Assembly: GCF_030689025.1 (NCBI RefSeq)
Contig: NZ_JAUYWA010000007.1
Span: 88,205-152,204 of the forward strand
Origin: Oceanobacter sp. 1_MG-2023
GTDB lineage: Bacteria; Pseudomonadota; Gammaproteobacteria; Pseudomonadales; Oceanobacteraceae
DNA length: 64,000 bases
Direction: 5' to 3'
Part shown: positions 43,475-52,223 of the stretch, one piece after another
How positions within the stretch are numbered: position 1 is the first letter of the stretch
Layout: each line of letters opens with the position of its first letter
Translations under genes and position numbers: made by a program
The notes under the pieces: generated by a model
Databases searched by the model: none
Told to the model about the DNA's origin: nothing
The model's input: only the letters and a program-made list of their open reading frames with translations

Positions 43475-44089
43475 ATGAGTTCAACCATGGTTCGTCGTGA
43501 GATGCCAGAGTTTACAATGGATGCCTATAATGCCAAAACCGGGCATTACACAACGGTGTCGAGTGAGGATTTCAAAGGCAAATGGGTTGTGGTGTGTTTC
43601 TACCCTGCCGACTTTACCTTTGTTTGCCCGACTGAAATCGCGGCCATGAACGCCAAATATGATGAATTTCAGGCGCTGGGCGTGGAAATCTTGCCCGTGT
43701 CTGTGGACTCCAAGTTCTCGCATAAGCGGTTTGCCGAAACCGAACCGGTACTGGCAGGCCTGCAGCTGACCATGGGGGCAGATACTACCCAGCAAGTGAG
43801 CCGGGACTTTGGTGTGCTGATCGAAGAAGAGGGTGTGGCATTACGTGGACGCTTTCTGTTTAACCCGGATGGCATCTGCGTAGCGCAGGAAGTCCAGGCA
43901 GACTCGGTTGGCCGTAATGTCAATGAATTCCTGCGTCAGGTACAAGCCTGGCAGCATGCATCAGCAACTGGTGAAGTGTGTCCGGCAGGCTGGAGACCAG
44001 GCAAGAAAACTCTGCCTGTTAATACCGATGCAGAGCAGATGACCGGTCGAGTGGGTGACTACATTACGATTGAAGAAATTCTGAGCTGA
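43475..44089 (+). CDS. typical 2-Cys peroxiredoxin (AhpC/Prx family)
   Basis: Reduces hydrogen peroxide and organic peroxides. From the ATG at 43475, with AGGAG nine bases ahead, it has 204 residues. The peroxidatic Cys51 is in FTFVCPTEI and the resolving Cys169 in GEVCPAGW, giving the typical head-to-tail dimer chemistry. The segment KGKWVVVCFYPADFTFVCP and C-terminal PAGWRPGKKTL put it nearer to the AhpC/PrxII-like bacterial group than to Bcp. An alternative start at 43385 would add 30 polar residues. No ahpF reductase is nearby. Confidence 0.93.
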   Translation: MSSTMVRREMPEFTMDAYNAKTGHYTTVSSEDFKGKWVVVCFYPADFTFVCPTEIAAMNAKYDEFQALGVEILPVSVDSKFSHKRFAETEPVLAGLQLTMGADTTQQVSRDFGVLIEEEGVALRGRFLFNPDGICVAQEVQADSVGRNVNEFLRQVQAWQHASATGEVCPAGWRPGKKTLPVNTDAEQMTGRVGDYITIEEILS

Positions 44090-44150
44090 TCAGATACACA
44101 GCCATCGAGAGATGGCTGGCTGGATTGGGCTGGACTGATAAAGTAGTAAC

Positions 44151-44182
44151 AAAAAAGGCAGCCAATTGGCTGCCTTTTTTTG
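44151..44182. terminator. bidirectional terminator after peroxiredoxin gene
   Basis: A-tract, then the perfect palindrome GGCAGCCAATTGGCTGCC (44157-44174), then a T tract. It can stop transcripts from the peroxiredoxin side and from tRNA-Ser. Confidence 0.9.
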
Positions 44183-44233
44183 CTGGTATTCCCAGACTTG
44201 TTCCCAAAAACGTTCCCAAAGGGCTTTTTTAGG

Positions 44234-44267
44234 CTAATAAAATCATCTAATTCATTGATTTTATTAG
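44234..44267. repeat. AT-rich 12-bp inverted repeat beside tRNA-Ser
   Basis: CTAATAAAATCA (44234-44245) and TGATTTTATTAG (44256-44267) are perfect complements around a 10-nt loop, 8 bp past the CCA end of tRNA-Ser. GTTCCCAAA occurs twice just beyond it (44200 and 44212). Too AT-rich for a standard terminator stem; possibly a transcript end or the scar of an integration site. Confidence 0.7.
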
Positions 44268-44275
44268 ATAAATAA

Positions 44276-44366
44276 TGGCGGAGGGATAGGGATTTGAACC
44301 CTAGGTAGGCTATTAACCTACGCCGGTTTTCAAGACCGGTGCTTTCAACCACTCAGCCATCCCTCC
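44276..44366 (-). tRNA. tRNA-Ser (UGA)
   Basis: A 91-nt class II tRNA with long variable arm, CCA encoded. Acceptor GGAGGGA pairs with TCCCTCC, discriminator G, T-arm GGTTCAAATCC. The anticodon loop CTTGAAA between CCGGT and ACCGG gives anticodon TGA. It is transcribed away from the deacetylase-like gene region, alone. Confidence 0.97.
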
Positions 44367-44450
44367 GAACTGGCGCGTATAATACCTTCTGTTTTTTATA
44401 CGTCAACACTTTTGTATGAAATCAACGGCTTAGCCTGCTATTTTGCTTTT

Positions 44451-45398
44451 TTATGCCGATGTCTGCTGGATAGCCTGTTTCTCGAGCATGGCGGCAATAA
44501 ACAGCGTGGCTGACCTTGCCAGGGCGTTGAGGTCATAACCGCCTTCCAGTATTGCGAGCCAGGGAATATTGCGACTTTGGCAATAGCGGGCAATCCATTG
44601 GCCGATCCAGGCAAAATCCTGCTCTTCAAGGTTGAGTTCAGCCATCGGGTCATCTTTATGGGCATCAAAACCGGCAGATACCAGAATCAATTCCGGTGCA
44701 AAGCGTTTAAGGGCCGGTGCCCAGTGCTCTTCTATCCCCTGGCGGAACTCTGTCCCGGTAGCTCCCTGGGACAAATGAACATTGACCAGGTTGGTATACT
44801 TGTTCTGTTCAAAATGGGTGTAGGGATAAAACGGGTGCTGGAAGCTGGAAAGCAGCAAAAACCGTTGGTCATTCTGCAAGATATCGATGGTGCCGTTGCC
44901 CTGGTGGGCATCAAAATCCAGAATGGCGATACGTTGCAGATGATGGACATCAGCCGCCCGGAGTGCGGCAACGGCCGTGTTGTTGAAAAAACAAAATCCC
45001 ATCGACTTGCTGCGCTCGGCATGGTGGCCCGGTGGTCTGATGGCAGCAAAGGCGTTGTGGTGCACGTTCTTCAGAAGATCGTCCAGTGCCTGGGTGGTGG
45101 TGCCAACAGAGTACAAGGCGGCTTCCAGGCTGCCTGAGGACATGGTGGTGTCTTCGTCGACCATAATATGCCCCTGTTCTGGCTGGATCAGGTGCAGCTC
45201 ATCGACGTAGGCCTTGCTGTGCGCCCGCAGAATATCGGGCAGGTGGGCAGCCTGACCTTCGTGGATGGTCAGGTGATCCCAGACCCCGGATTTTTTGAGA
45301 ATTTGTTCAAGTGCCAGTATTCGACAGGCATGTTCGGGGTGGTCTTCACCTGTGTCATGGCCAAAGTGCTGGTGGAACGCGTAGTATCCTGTGCTCAT
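44451..45398 (-). CDS. histone deacetylase-like amidohydrolase (class II type)
   Basis: Zinc-dependent deacetylase-fold protein of 315 residues. Catalytic features: RPPGHHAE (His125-His126), the metal ligands in LDFDAHQGNGT (Asp161 region) and SAGFDAHKDDP, and the closing EGGYDL. The bacterial family includes AcuC and acetylpolyamine amidohydrolases, so the substrate could be acetyl-lysine in proteins or a small acetylated amine. It is divergent from a Pat-type acetyltransferase with only 76 bp between the starts, which favours a role in reversing protein acetylation; this is inference. Confidence 0.9.
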   Translation of the reverse strand: MSTGYYAFHQHFGHDTGEDHPEHACRILALEQILKKSGVWDHLTIHEGQAAHLPDILRAHSKAYVDELHLIQPEQGHIMVDEDTTMSSGSLEAALYSVGTTTQALDDLLKNVHHNAFAAIRPPGHHAERSKSMGFCFFNNTAVAALRAADVHHLQRIAILDFDAHQGNGTIDILQNDQRFLLLSSFQHPFYPYTHFEQNKYTNLVNVHLSQGATGTEFRQGIEEHWAPALKRFAPELILVSAGFDAHKDDPMAELNLEEQDFAWIGQWIARYCQSRNIPWLAILEGGYDLNALARSATLFIAAMLEKQAIQQTSA

Positions 45399-45474
45399 AA
45401 GACATACTTCTGCTGTTTTTATCAGTGTATCTAGCCGTTACACTCAGGCCAACTCAACTAAAGGATCACAATAC

Positions 45475-48189
45475 ATGGGTACTCGCTCCCTCGAGTTGTT
45501 CTTTCGGCCCAAAGTGATTGCTGTTATCGGTGCTTCCGAGCGTCCGGGCAGTGTCGGGGGTGCGATTGTTCGCAACCTGCTGAATGGTGAATTTCCTGGC
45601 ACAATTATTCCGATCAATACTCGTGGTTACAGTCAGGTATACGGAGTGCCTGCCTTGAGCCGGATCAGTCAACTGAAAGAAACTCCCGATCTGGCTATTA
45701 TTTGTACTCCAGCGGAAACCGTGCCCAAAGTGTTGAAACAGCTGCATGGCAAAGGAGTAGGCGCTGCGTTGCTGCTGACCGGGGGGATCGCCAGAACCCG
45801 CTCCTGGCAGTATCGCCCGGCATCCGACCGGCTTGAGCAGGTTATTCAGCAAACCCGTATTCGTGTGCTTGGGCCGGATTGCCTCGGGCTGGTGGTGCCG
45901 TGGCGGAAATTTAATGCCAGCTTGCTGCATGTACCAGTCCGGGCTGGCAATATCGCTTATGTTGGCCAGTCTGGGACATTGGCCTCTGGTGTGATGGATT
46001 GGGCCTTTAGTCGTAATGTTGGTTTCTCCCATGTGATGACGCTGGGTAGTAATCAGGATGTCAGTTTTTCTGATTTGATCGATTTTGTGGTGCAGGAACC
46101 ACACGTCAAAACCATTCTGGTGCAGCTGGATGAAATTGGCTCAGGCAAGGCACTGGTGCGGTCGTTACGAGCGGCATCCCGGCACAAGCTGGTGTTGGCA
46201 GTAAAAAGTAATCGTTTTCAGGAAAACCCGCTTAATCGAATCAGCACCCCCAAAGGGTTGAGCAGCCGCGATGCCCTGATTGACGAAACCCTCGCCCGTG
46301 CGGGTGTGTTACGAGTGAACGATACGGATGAAATGTTCCACTGTGTGGATGCACTGCGGCGGCAGCGTGAGTCGTTCGGGCCACGTTTGGCGGTGGTTGC
46401 TAATGGGCGAGGCCCAGCGATTCTGGCGCTGGATCGTCTGCTGCAGGATGGTGGCACACTGGCCAGCCTGTCGGATGAGACCCGCACCCATTTGCGCGGT
46501 TTGTTGCCTGAGTATGTCAAAACCGATAACCCCTTGTTGCTGAACCCGGAATTACAGCCACAGCAGCTGGCGGCGGTGACCAATACCTTGCTGGCCGACC
46601 GCCAGGTGGATGCCTTGCTGGTTATTTATATTCCGGGTATTGGCACCGATGCGCTGGCGAATGCACAGGCGTTGGTGAAAGTAGCCAAAAACTATAACAA
46701 GAGCGTGATTACCAGCTGGATCGGTGAGTTTTCGGTGGAATCATCACGGGATTATTTTGATGAGCAAGGGTTGCCGACCTTCAATACCCCGGACAATGCC
46801 ATTACGTCGTACATGTATATGGTACGCCACCGGCTAACCCAGGAGCTGTTGCGAGAAACCCCGGAAAGTCTGGAGATTCCTATCTCCAATGCCTACATGG
46901 ATGTCGACAAGGAAATTCTCGATAACCATCGCCCTGGTGATTATTTGTGGCCCAATTATGCCTGGAAGTTGCTCAAGGCTTATGGCTTTGCCTTTGCAGA
47001 TAATCGCTACCGGACCTCGTTGTCAGAGTTGCTGGCAGCAGCTCCGGAAATACCGGACCCCTGGGTTTTACGGGTTCATCACCGTGATTATCTGTATCCG
47101 TTTGCCTATGGCCGTAACCCGCGTGAGCGGATGCGCAGTGTGGTACGGAATATTCAGTCGCTGGACGAACTGATGGAAGGGGCTGAAAAACTGGAAGGTG
47201 AAATTGCTGAACGTTTTCCAAAAAGTCCGGTATTGGGGTATACGGTACAAACCATGCATCGTGCACTGGATAACCTGCAGTTTTCGTTCGGGATTGGTCG
47301 GGATGTCGAAATTGGCCCTTACCTGTTTTTTGGTGGTGGCGGTACTACTGCAGATACGCTGGTTGACCGGCAGGTCGCGCTGCCACCGTTGAATGCCAAC
47401 CTGGCGGAAAAACTGATCAAGCGCAGCCACTTCTATGATGTGCTGCAGGAACGTTCCGATAACATTGAGCGGGAGTTGGTTACGCTTGAGCGCTGGCTGG
47501 TGGCCTTGTCACATATTGCGCTTAATCACCCCTGGCTGGCGGCGCTGGAAGTGAATGCCATTCGTCAACGTGTCGGGCATTACATCGCAATTGGTATTGC
47601 TGGCGAAGTGGGGCACCCGGTAAAAAGTGCCATTATGCCGTACCCGAAGGAGCTGGAGTCGTCGTATCAGGGAAATAGCGGCGTGCAGTATCAGATACGC
47701 CCTATTCGGGCCGAGGACGAACCACTGCTGGAGAGTTTCTATGGTGATTTGAGCGCCGAGTCGTTACGACTAAGGTTTTTTGGCGCTCGTCGACAATTTG
47801 ATCATAGTGAGCTTGCGCGATTCACCCAGATTGATTATGACAGAGAGATGGCCTTTGTTGCCTGTGTGGATGGCCAGCTGAAAGGTGTTGTACGTGTCTG
47901 GATCGATCCGGATGATGTCGCTGGAGAATACTCGGTTATTGTTGGAGATCAATGCCGTGGCGAAGGGTTGGGTAAGCAGTTGATGCAGATTATGATAGAT
48001 TATCTGACCAATCGTGGCGTCTTGCAGATGTTTGGGACTGTACTTCCTCATAATCCTGGTATGTTGAACCTGAATCGGCGCCTTGGTTTTACGCTGCACC
48101 ATAATCACGAGGAAGGTGTTGTTGAAGTGACAAAAAATCTGAACCCGCTCAAGTACGCCTGGCAGCGCAAGCGTATGTATCCAGCCTGA
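45475..48189 (+). CDS. Pat-type protein lysine acetyltransferase (acyl-CoA synthetase-like + GNAT)
   Basis: A 904-residue multidomain protein of the YfiQ/PatZ group. It has a CoA-binding domain (FFRPKVIAVIGASERPGSVGGAIV), an NDP-forming acyl-CoA synthetase-like core (GPDCLGLVVPWRKFNASLL, VGQSGTLASGVMDWAF), an ATP-grasp-like region (about 480-700) and a C-terminal GNAT domain from about 737 with the acetyl-CoA loop QCRGEGLGKQLM. In E. coli and Salmonella the homologue acetylates acetyl-CoA synthetase and other enzymes. AAAGGA precedes the ATG at 45475. The longer in-frame start at 45391 would overlap the divergent gene. Confidence 0.92.
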   Translation: MGTRSLELFFRPKVIAVIGASERPGSVGGAIVRNLLNGEFPGTIIPINTRGYSQVYGVPALSRISQLKETPDLAIICTPAETVPKVLKQLHGKGVGAALLLTGGIARTRSWQYRPASDRLEQVIQQTRIRVLGPDCLGLVVPWRKFNASLLHVPVRAGNIAYVGQSGTLASGVMDWAFSRNVGFSHVMTLGSNQDVSFSDLIDFVVQEPHVKTILVQLDEIGSGKALVRSLRAASRHKLVLAVKSNRFQENPLNRISTPKGLSSRDALIDETLARAGVLRVNDTDEMFHCVDALRRQRESFGPRLAVVANGRGPAILALDRLLQDGGTLASLSDETRTHLRGLLPEYVKTDNPLLLNPELQPQQLAAVTNTLLADRQVDALLVIYIPGIGTDALANAQALVKVAKNYNKSVITSWIGEFSVESSRDYFDEQGLPTFNTPDNAITSYMYMVRHRLTQELLRETPESLEIPISNAYMDVDKEILDNHRPGDYLWPNYAWKLLKAYGFAFADNRYRTSLSELLAAAPEIPDPWVLRVHHRDYLYPFAYGRNPRERMRSVVRNIQSLDELMEGAEKLEGEIAERFPKSPVLGYTVQTMHRALDNLQFSFGIGRDVEIGPYLFFGGGGTTADTLVDRQVALPPLNANLAEKLIKRSHFYDVLQERSDNIERELVTLERWLVALSHIALNHPWLAALEVNAIRQRVGHYIAIGIAGEVGHPVKSAIMPYPKELESSYQGNSGVQYQIRPIRAEDEPLLESFYGDLSAESLRLRFFGARRQFDHSELARFTQIDYDREMAFVACVDGQLKGVVRVWIDPDDVAGEYSVIVGDQCRGEGLGKQLMQIMIDYLTNRGVLQMFGTVLPHNPGMLNLNRRLGFTLHHNHEEGVVEVTKNLNPLKYAWQRKRMYPA

Positions 48190-48269
48190 ACACTGATAGA
48201 GTCAGGCAATAATAATGTTTCACCTGCGATGATGATTGCTGGTGAGTTAATAAAAAGTGAGGTTAATCT

Positions 48270-48917
48270 TTGATTTCTGTGTTGGTAGTCGATGATCATG
48301 AGCTGGTGCGCTCAGGGATCTCAGCATTGCTGGCTGACGCAAACGGAATTGAGGTCGTAGGGCAGGCTGAAAGTGGCGAACAAGCCATCAAATTTGCCAG
48401 AGAGCACGAGCCGGACGTTATTCTGATGGATATTCAGATGCCCGGAATAGGAGGGATGGAGGCCACCCGCAAAATTGCCCGCAGCGATAGTGATATCCGG
48501 GTGATTGCCGTGTCGGCCTGTGATGACAACCCCTTTGCCCAGCGCCTGCTGCAAGCAGGCGCTTCTGGTTATATTACCAAGGGGGCTGATGCAGAAGAAA
48601 TGATCGATGCGATCATGAAAGTGCACCGGGGGCAGATGTATATCAGCACAGAAATTGCCCAGCGAATGGCATTAAAACCCTTCCAGGAAAACTCCCACAA
48701 TCCTTTTGATGATTTATCTGAGCGAGAGATGCAAATCGCATTGATGATTGTTAATTGCCAGAAACCAGCAGCCATCGGCGAGAAATTATTCCTCAGCCCC
48801 AAAACGGTGAACAGCTACCGTTATCGGGTGTTCGAAAAGCTGGGGATCGATGGCGATGTGGAGTTGACACGTTTGGCTATTCGTCATGGACTGATCGATG
48901 CCAACAGCGGTAGCTGA
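48270..48917 (+). CDS. gacA: response regulator UvrY/GacA
   Basis: Two-component regulator that in pseudomonads and enterics drives small RNAs of the Csr/Rsm system. The 215-residue protein has a receiver domain (ISVLVVDDHELVRSGISALLA, phospho-acceptor Asp54 in VILMDIQMPG, Lys in YITKGAD) and a LuxR-type helix-turn-helix (LSEREMQIALMIVN...LSPKTVNSYRYRVFEKL). The start is TTG with GAGG before it; the family begins exactly here. It overlaps uvrC (TGATG), the well-known gacA-uvrC pair. Confidence 0.95.
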   Translation: MISVLVVDDHELVRSGISALLADANGIEVVGQAESGEQAIKFAREHEPDVILMDIQMPGIGGMEATRKIARSDSDIRVIAVSACDDNPFAQRLLQAGASGYITKGADAEEMIDAIMKVHRGQMYISTEIAQRMALKPFQENSHNPFDDLSEREMQIALMIVNCQKPAAIGEKLFLSPKTVNSYRYRVFEKLGIDGDVELTRLAIRHGLIDANSGS

Positions 48918-50749
48918 TGACCGAATTTGATATCCCTGCCTTTCTGAAGACACTGACCCAGCGGGCCGGTGTCTATCGGATGTACAGTGTCGACCAGCAA
49001 CTGCTGTATGTCGGCAAAGCCAAAAACCTGAAAAACCGGGTTGCCAGCTATTTTCGCTCGCGAGGGCTGAACAGTAAGACCGTGGCTTTGGTCTCAGGTA
49101 TTCATCATATTGAAGTGACTGTAACGGCCAGTGAAGCCGAAGCCTTGTTGTTGGAACAAACGCTGATCAAACAGCATCGGCCACCGTACAACATCCTGCT
49201 GAAAGATGATAAGTCCTACCCCTATCTGCACCTGTCCGCCCATGCTTTCCCTCTGTTGGCTTACCGCCGTGGCAAGCGGGTGAGTCGAGACGGACGCAGC
49301 GGTCAATATTTTGGCCCTTACCCCAATTCCGGGGCGGTACGAGAAGCGCTGAATTACTTGCAGCGACTGTTTTTGTTGCGGTCTTGCGAGGACAGTTACT
49401 TTAATCACCGCAGTCGCCCCTGTTTGCAATACGAAATCAAGCGTTGTTCGGCTCCCTGTGTTGGCCTGGTCTCTGAAGCCAGCTATCAGCGTGATATCCA
49501 ACACGCTGTCTTGTTCTTGAATGGCGAAAACCAGCAGCTGATGCGCAACTTGCAGCAACAAATGCTTGATGCATCGGCTGAACTGGATTTTGAACGGGCC
49601 GCGGATATCCGGGATCGCATCGAGTTGCTGCGGCGAGTGCAGGAAAAACAACGGGTTGACAGTGGCAATAAAGATGCCGATGTCTGGGCGTTGTGGGAGA
49701 CAGAAGATATTGTCTGTCTGCACCGCCTGGTCTTTCGGCAGGGGCGACTGGTCAGCAGTAAAAACTACTACCCAGACAATCCTGCAGGAGAGCAACCGCA
49801 GGATCTGCTACTGGGGTATATAGGGCAGTTTTATCTGTCTGGTTTTGCTATGGAAGGCCTGCCCACCGAGCTGGTCGTGGATGTGGACCCTGCCGATATG
49901 GCGGTGGTGCAAGAAGCCGTACGATTACGCTTTGAACGTACCGTTCGACACAGCCGGGGTGTACGTGGTGAGCTGCGGCAGTGGCGCGCCATGGCAGACG
50001 ATAATGCCCGTGCCGGTGCACAAACCCGTATATCCGGGCATCAGCTTGCCCATAAAAAACTGGCCTGTGTGGCTGACTTGCTGGGATTGCCCAAGCCGCC
50101 GGAGCGCATAGAATGTTTTGATATCAGTCATGCCCAGGGTGAAGCCACCTATGCATCGTGCGTGGTATTTGATCGGGAAGGATTGGCCAAGCAGCGGTAT
50201 CGGCGCTTCAGTATCCGGGGTGTGACACCAGGAGATGATTATGCCGCGCTGGAACAGGCTATTACACGCCACCTGACACGATTAAAAGAACAAAATGACC
50301 TGCCGGATGTATTGATGGTTGATGGTGGCAAGGGCCAGGTGGCACGTATTGAACAGGTGTTGAGTAATCTGGAAATCTCAACAGTAGCCCTCTGGGGGAT
50401 ATCCAAAGGAGAAACACGCAAGTCCGGTTGGGAATTTTTATGGGAAGCCGGCGCGCTTCAACCTATAATCCCCGACGCTCATGATGATGGTTTCCGGTTA
50501 TTGCAGTGGGTGCGGGATGAGTCGCACCGGTTTGCTATCACCGGACACCGTAAAGCACGGGCCAAGTCCCGTAGCCAGTCGGAGCTGGACAATCTACAAG
50601 GGGTTGGCCCCAAGCGCCGACGTGCCTTGTTATTGCACTTTGGCAGTTTGAAAAATATGCGTGGTGCTCCTCGCGAAGAAATTGCGCGGGTACCCGGTGT
50701 CAGCCAGAAGCTCGCAGATCAGATCTTTGTGCAGTTACACGGCGAGTAG
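48917..50749 (+). CDS. uvrC: excinuclease ABC subunit C
   Basis: Makes both incisions in nucleotide excision repair. The 610-residue protein has the GIY-YIG nuclease (AGVYRMYSVDQQLLYVGKAKNLKNR, 3' cut), the UVR domain (ASAELDFERAADIRDRIELL, binds UvrB), the RNase H-like nuclease (IECFDISHAQGEATYASCVVF, 5' cut) and a C-terminal helix-hairpin-helix pair (LQGVGPKRRRALLLHFG and IARVPGVSQKLADQI). All parts are intact. It is translationally coupled to gacA. Confidence 0.98.
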   Translation: MTEFDIPAFLKTLTQRAGVYRMYSVDQQLLYVGKAKNLKNRVASYFRSRGLNSKTVALVSGIHHIEVTVTASEAEALLLEQTLIKQHRPPYNILLKDDKSYPYLHLSAHAFPLLAYRRGKRVSRDGRSGQYFGPYPNSGAVREALNYLQRLFLLRSCEDSYFNHRSRPCLQYEIKRCSAPCVGLVSEASYQRDIQHAVLFLNGENQQLMRNLQQQMLDASAELDFERAADIRDRIELLRRVQEKQRVDSGNKDADVWALWETEDIVCLHRLVFRQGRLVSSKNYYPDNPAGEQPQDLLLGYIGQFYLSGFAMEGLPTELVVDVDPADMAVVQEAVRLRFERTVRHSRGVRGELRQWRAMADDNARAGAQTRISGHQLAHKKLACVADLLGLPKPPERIECFDISHAQGEATYASCVVFDREGLAKQRYRRFSIRGVTPGDDYAALEQAITRHLTRLKEQNDLPDVLMVDGGKGQVARIEQVLSNLEISTVALWGISKGETRKSGWEFLWEAGALQPIIPDAHDDGFRLLQWVRDESHRFAITGHRKARAKSRSQSELDNLQGVGPKRRRALLLHFGSLKNMRGAPREEIARVPGVSQKLADQIFVQLHGE

Positions 50750-50818
50750 TGGCCTGAAGGATAAGCAGGTCGGTGGAGACGCAAGGCTGCGTACCAAGTT
50801 GAAACAGGTGTAGTGTTT

Positions 50819-51364
50819 ATGAATGTGCCCAACATGTTGACTGTTGGCAGGATTGCGATGATTCCTCTGATGGTAGTCAGTTATTACTGGCTGGGCTGGG
50901 GAGGAAAAAGTTGGGCGGCAGGGCTGTTTGCGCTAGCGGCGATAACGGACTGGTTTGATGGATATCTTGCCCGCAAATTGAATCAGGCCACCCCGCTGGG
51001 GGCGTTTCTGGATCCGGTCGCAGACAAATTGATTGTTGCAGCGGCGCTGATGGTGCTGGTAGAAGATTACGCTGTCTCCTGGATGACGATACCGGCCATG
51101 ATTATTGTCGGGCGAGAAATTGTGATTTCAGCATTACGAGAATGGATGGCCGAACTGGGTAAACGCGCTAATGTGGCCGTCTCCGGTTTGGGCAAGATCA
51201 AAACAGCATTACAGATGGTCTCAATTATCATGTTGCTGGCTTCCCGGGAACACCCGATGCTGGAATGGATGGGGATTGTCTTGCTTTATGGTGCCGCAGT
51301 TTTGACCTTGTGGTCGATGCTGATCTATTTGAAAGCCGCCTGGCCTCAGTTACGAGGGTCGTAA
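50819..51364 (+). CDS. pgsA: CDP-diacylglycerol--glycerol-3-phosphate 3-phosphatidyltransferase
   Basis: Commits CDP-diacylglycerol to phosphatidylglycerol and cardiolipin at the inner membrane. The 181-residue protein shows the CDP-alcohol phosphotransferase motif D-x2-D-G-x2-A-R...G...D...D (Asp44, Asp47, Gly61, Asp65, Asp69) within DWFDGYLARKLNQATPLGAF. Several membrane helices follow. AGGTG lies 8 bp before the ATG at 50819; a GTG at 50813 is less likely. The uvrC-pgsA-tRNA-Gly order is conserved in gammaproteobacteria. Confidence 0.95.
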   Translation: MNVPNMLTVGRIAMIPLMVVSYYWLGWGGKSWAAGLFALAAITDWFDGYLARKLNQATPLGAFLDPVADKLIVAAALMVLVEDYAVSWMTIPAMIIVGREIVISALREWMAELGKRANVAVSGLGKIKTALQMVSIIMLLASREHPMLEWMGIVLLYGAAVLTLWSMLIYLKAAWPQLRGS

Positions 51365-51442
51365 CAAGTATCGGTATGCCACCAGCGGGGGGGCTTGTAA
51401 CCTCTTGCCTGTTGGCTAAGTAGTTAAAATCTAACAAAAAGA

Positions 51443-51470
51443 TTGACAGTATTTTAGCTTTGCATATAAT
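51443..51470 (+). promoter_or_regulatory. consensus sigma-70 promoter of the tRNA operon
   Basis: TTGACA (51443-51448) and TATAAT (51465-51470), both perfect, with a 16-bp spacer. The following GCGTCCC is a GC-rich discriminator typical of stable-RNA promoters under stringent control. The tRNA begins 14 bp past the -10 box. Confidence 0.92.
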
Positions 51471-51484
51471 GCGTCCCATCTTTT

Positions 51485-51560
<76 letters not shown>

Positions 51561-51672
51561 TTTTTCCTTATGAAATATGGCCAAAAGAAAGATTGTCAGA
51601 ATCAGCTGGCCTGAATATAAGGGAGTTGGTGTCTGGTTTTTTCAGTTTCTTTATTCTTGAAGATAACTGTCA

Positions 51673-51746
51673 GGCGCGATAGCAAAGCGGTTATGCACTG
51701 GATTGCAAATCCACGTAGGCCGGTTCGACTCCGGCTCGCGCCTCCA
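51673..51746 (+). tRNA. tRNA-Cys (GCA)
   Basis: 74 nt with CCA encoded. Acceptor GGCGCGA pairs with TCGCGCC; anticodon loop TTGCAAA gives GCA; T-arm CCGGTTCGACTCCGG. Second tRNA of the operon. Confidence 0.98.
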
Positions 51747-51791
51747 AGATTTACAGATACAGGACATCGCTTGTCCATCTGTCACCTGTTA

Positions 51792-51878
51792 GCCCGGGTG
51801 GTGAAATCGGTAGACACAGGAGACTTAAAATCTCCCGACCTTACGGTCGTGCCGGTTCGATTCCGGCCTCGGGCACCA
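51792..51878 (+). tRNA. tRNA-Leu (UAA)
   Basis: 87-nt class II tRNA with CCA encoded. Acceptor GCCCGGG pairs with CTCGGGC; the loop CTTAAAA in GGAGA-CTTAAAA-TCTCC gives TAA; the variable arm is CGACCTTACGGTCG. Third tRNA of the operon. Confidence 0.98.
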
Positions 51879-52223
51879 CTATCTACAGGCCTTCCAGCGG
51901 TAGCGCTTACTAACAAAATTCCATTTCAAAATATTTCAAAAAATCCAGCCACAAGGCTTTAAAATATACCGTATGTGCAAACATGCCGTTCGTATCCTTG
52001 TTGCTTTATTTCTGCTTGATCCACCGCTTTTAGCCAACGTCGTTTGTTGAGACTTTTGCCTTCTCTGGCTATGGTTATTTCCATAAACAAGTCGTGGTCA
52101 GCATTCTATCCAACGATCTCCAGTTATCGCTGTTTCTCATGGCTATCCATGGCCCGGCCCTGTTGCTGTATAGGCCAATGGGGCTCGCGATATATAAAAG
52201 ACGTATCAAGACAGGTGAAGAGT
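51879..52223. other. gap between tRNA-Leu and the DUF1285 gene
   Basis: 345 bp. The part up to 51965 is A-rich (AAAATATTTCAAAAAATCC) without a clear terminator hairpin. In-frame upstream extension of the DUF1285 gene to 52044 translates to Cys/Trp-rich sequence unlike the family. Nothing else recognised. Confidence 0.5.
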
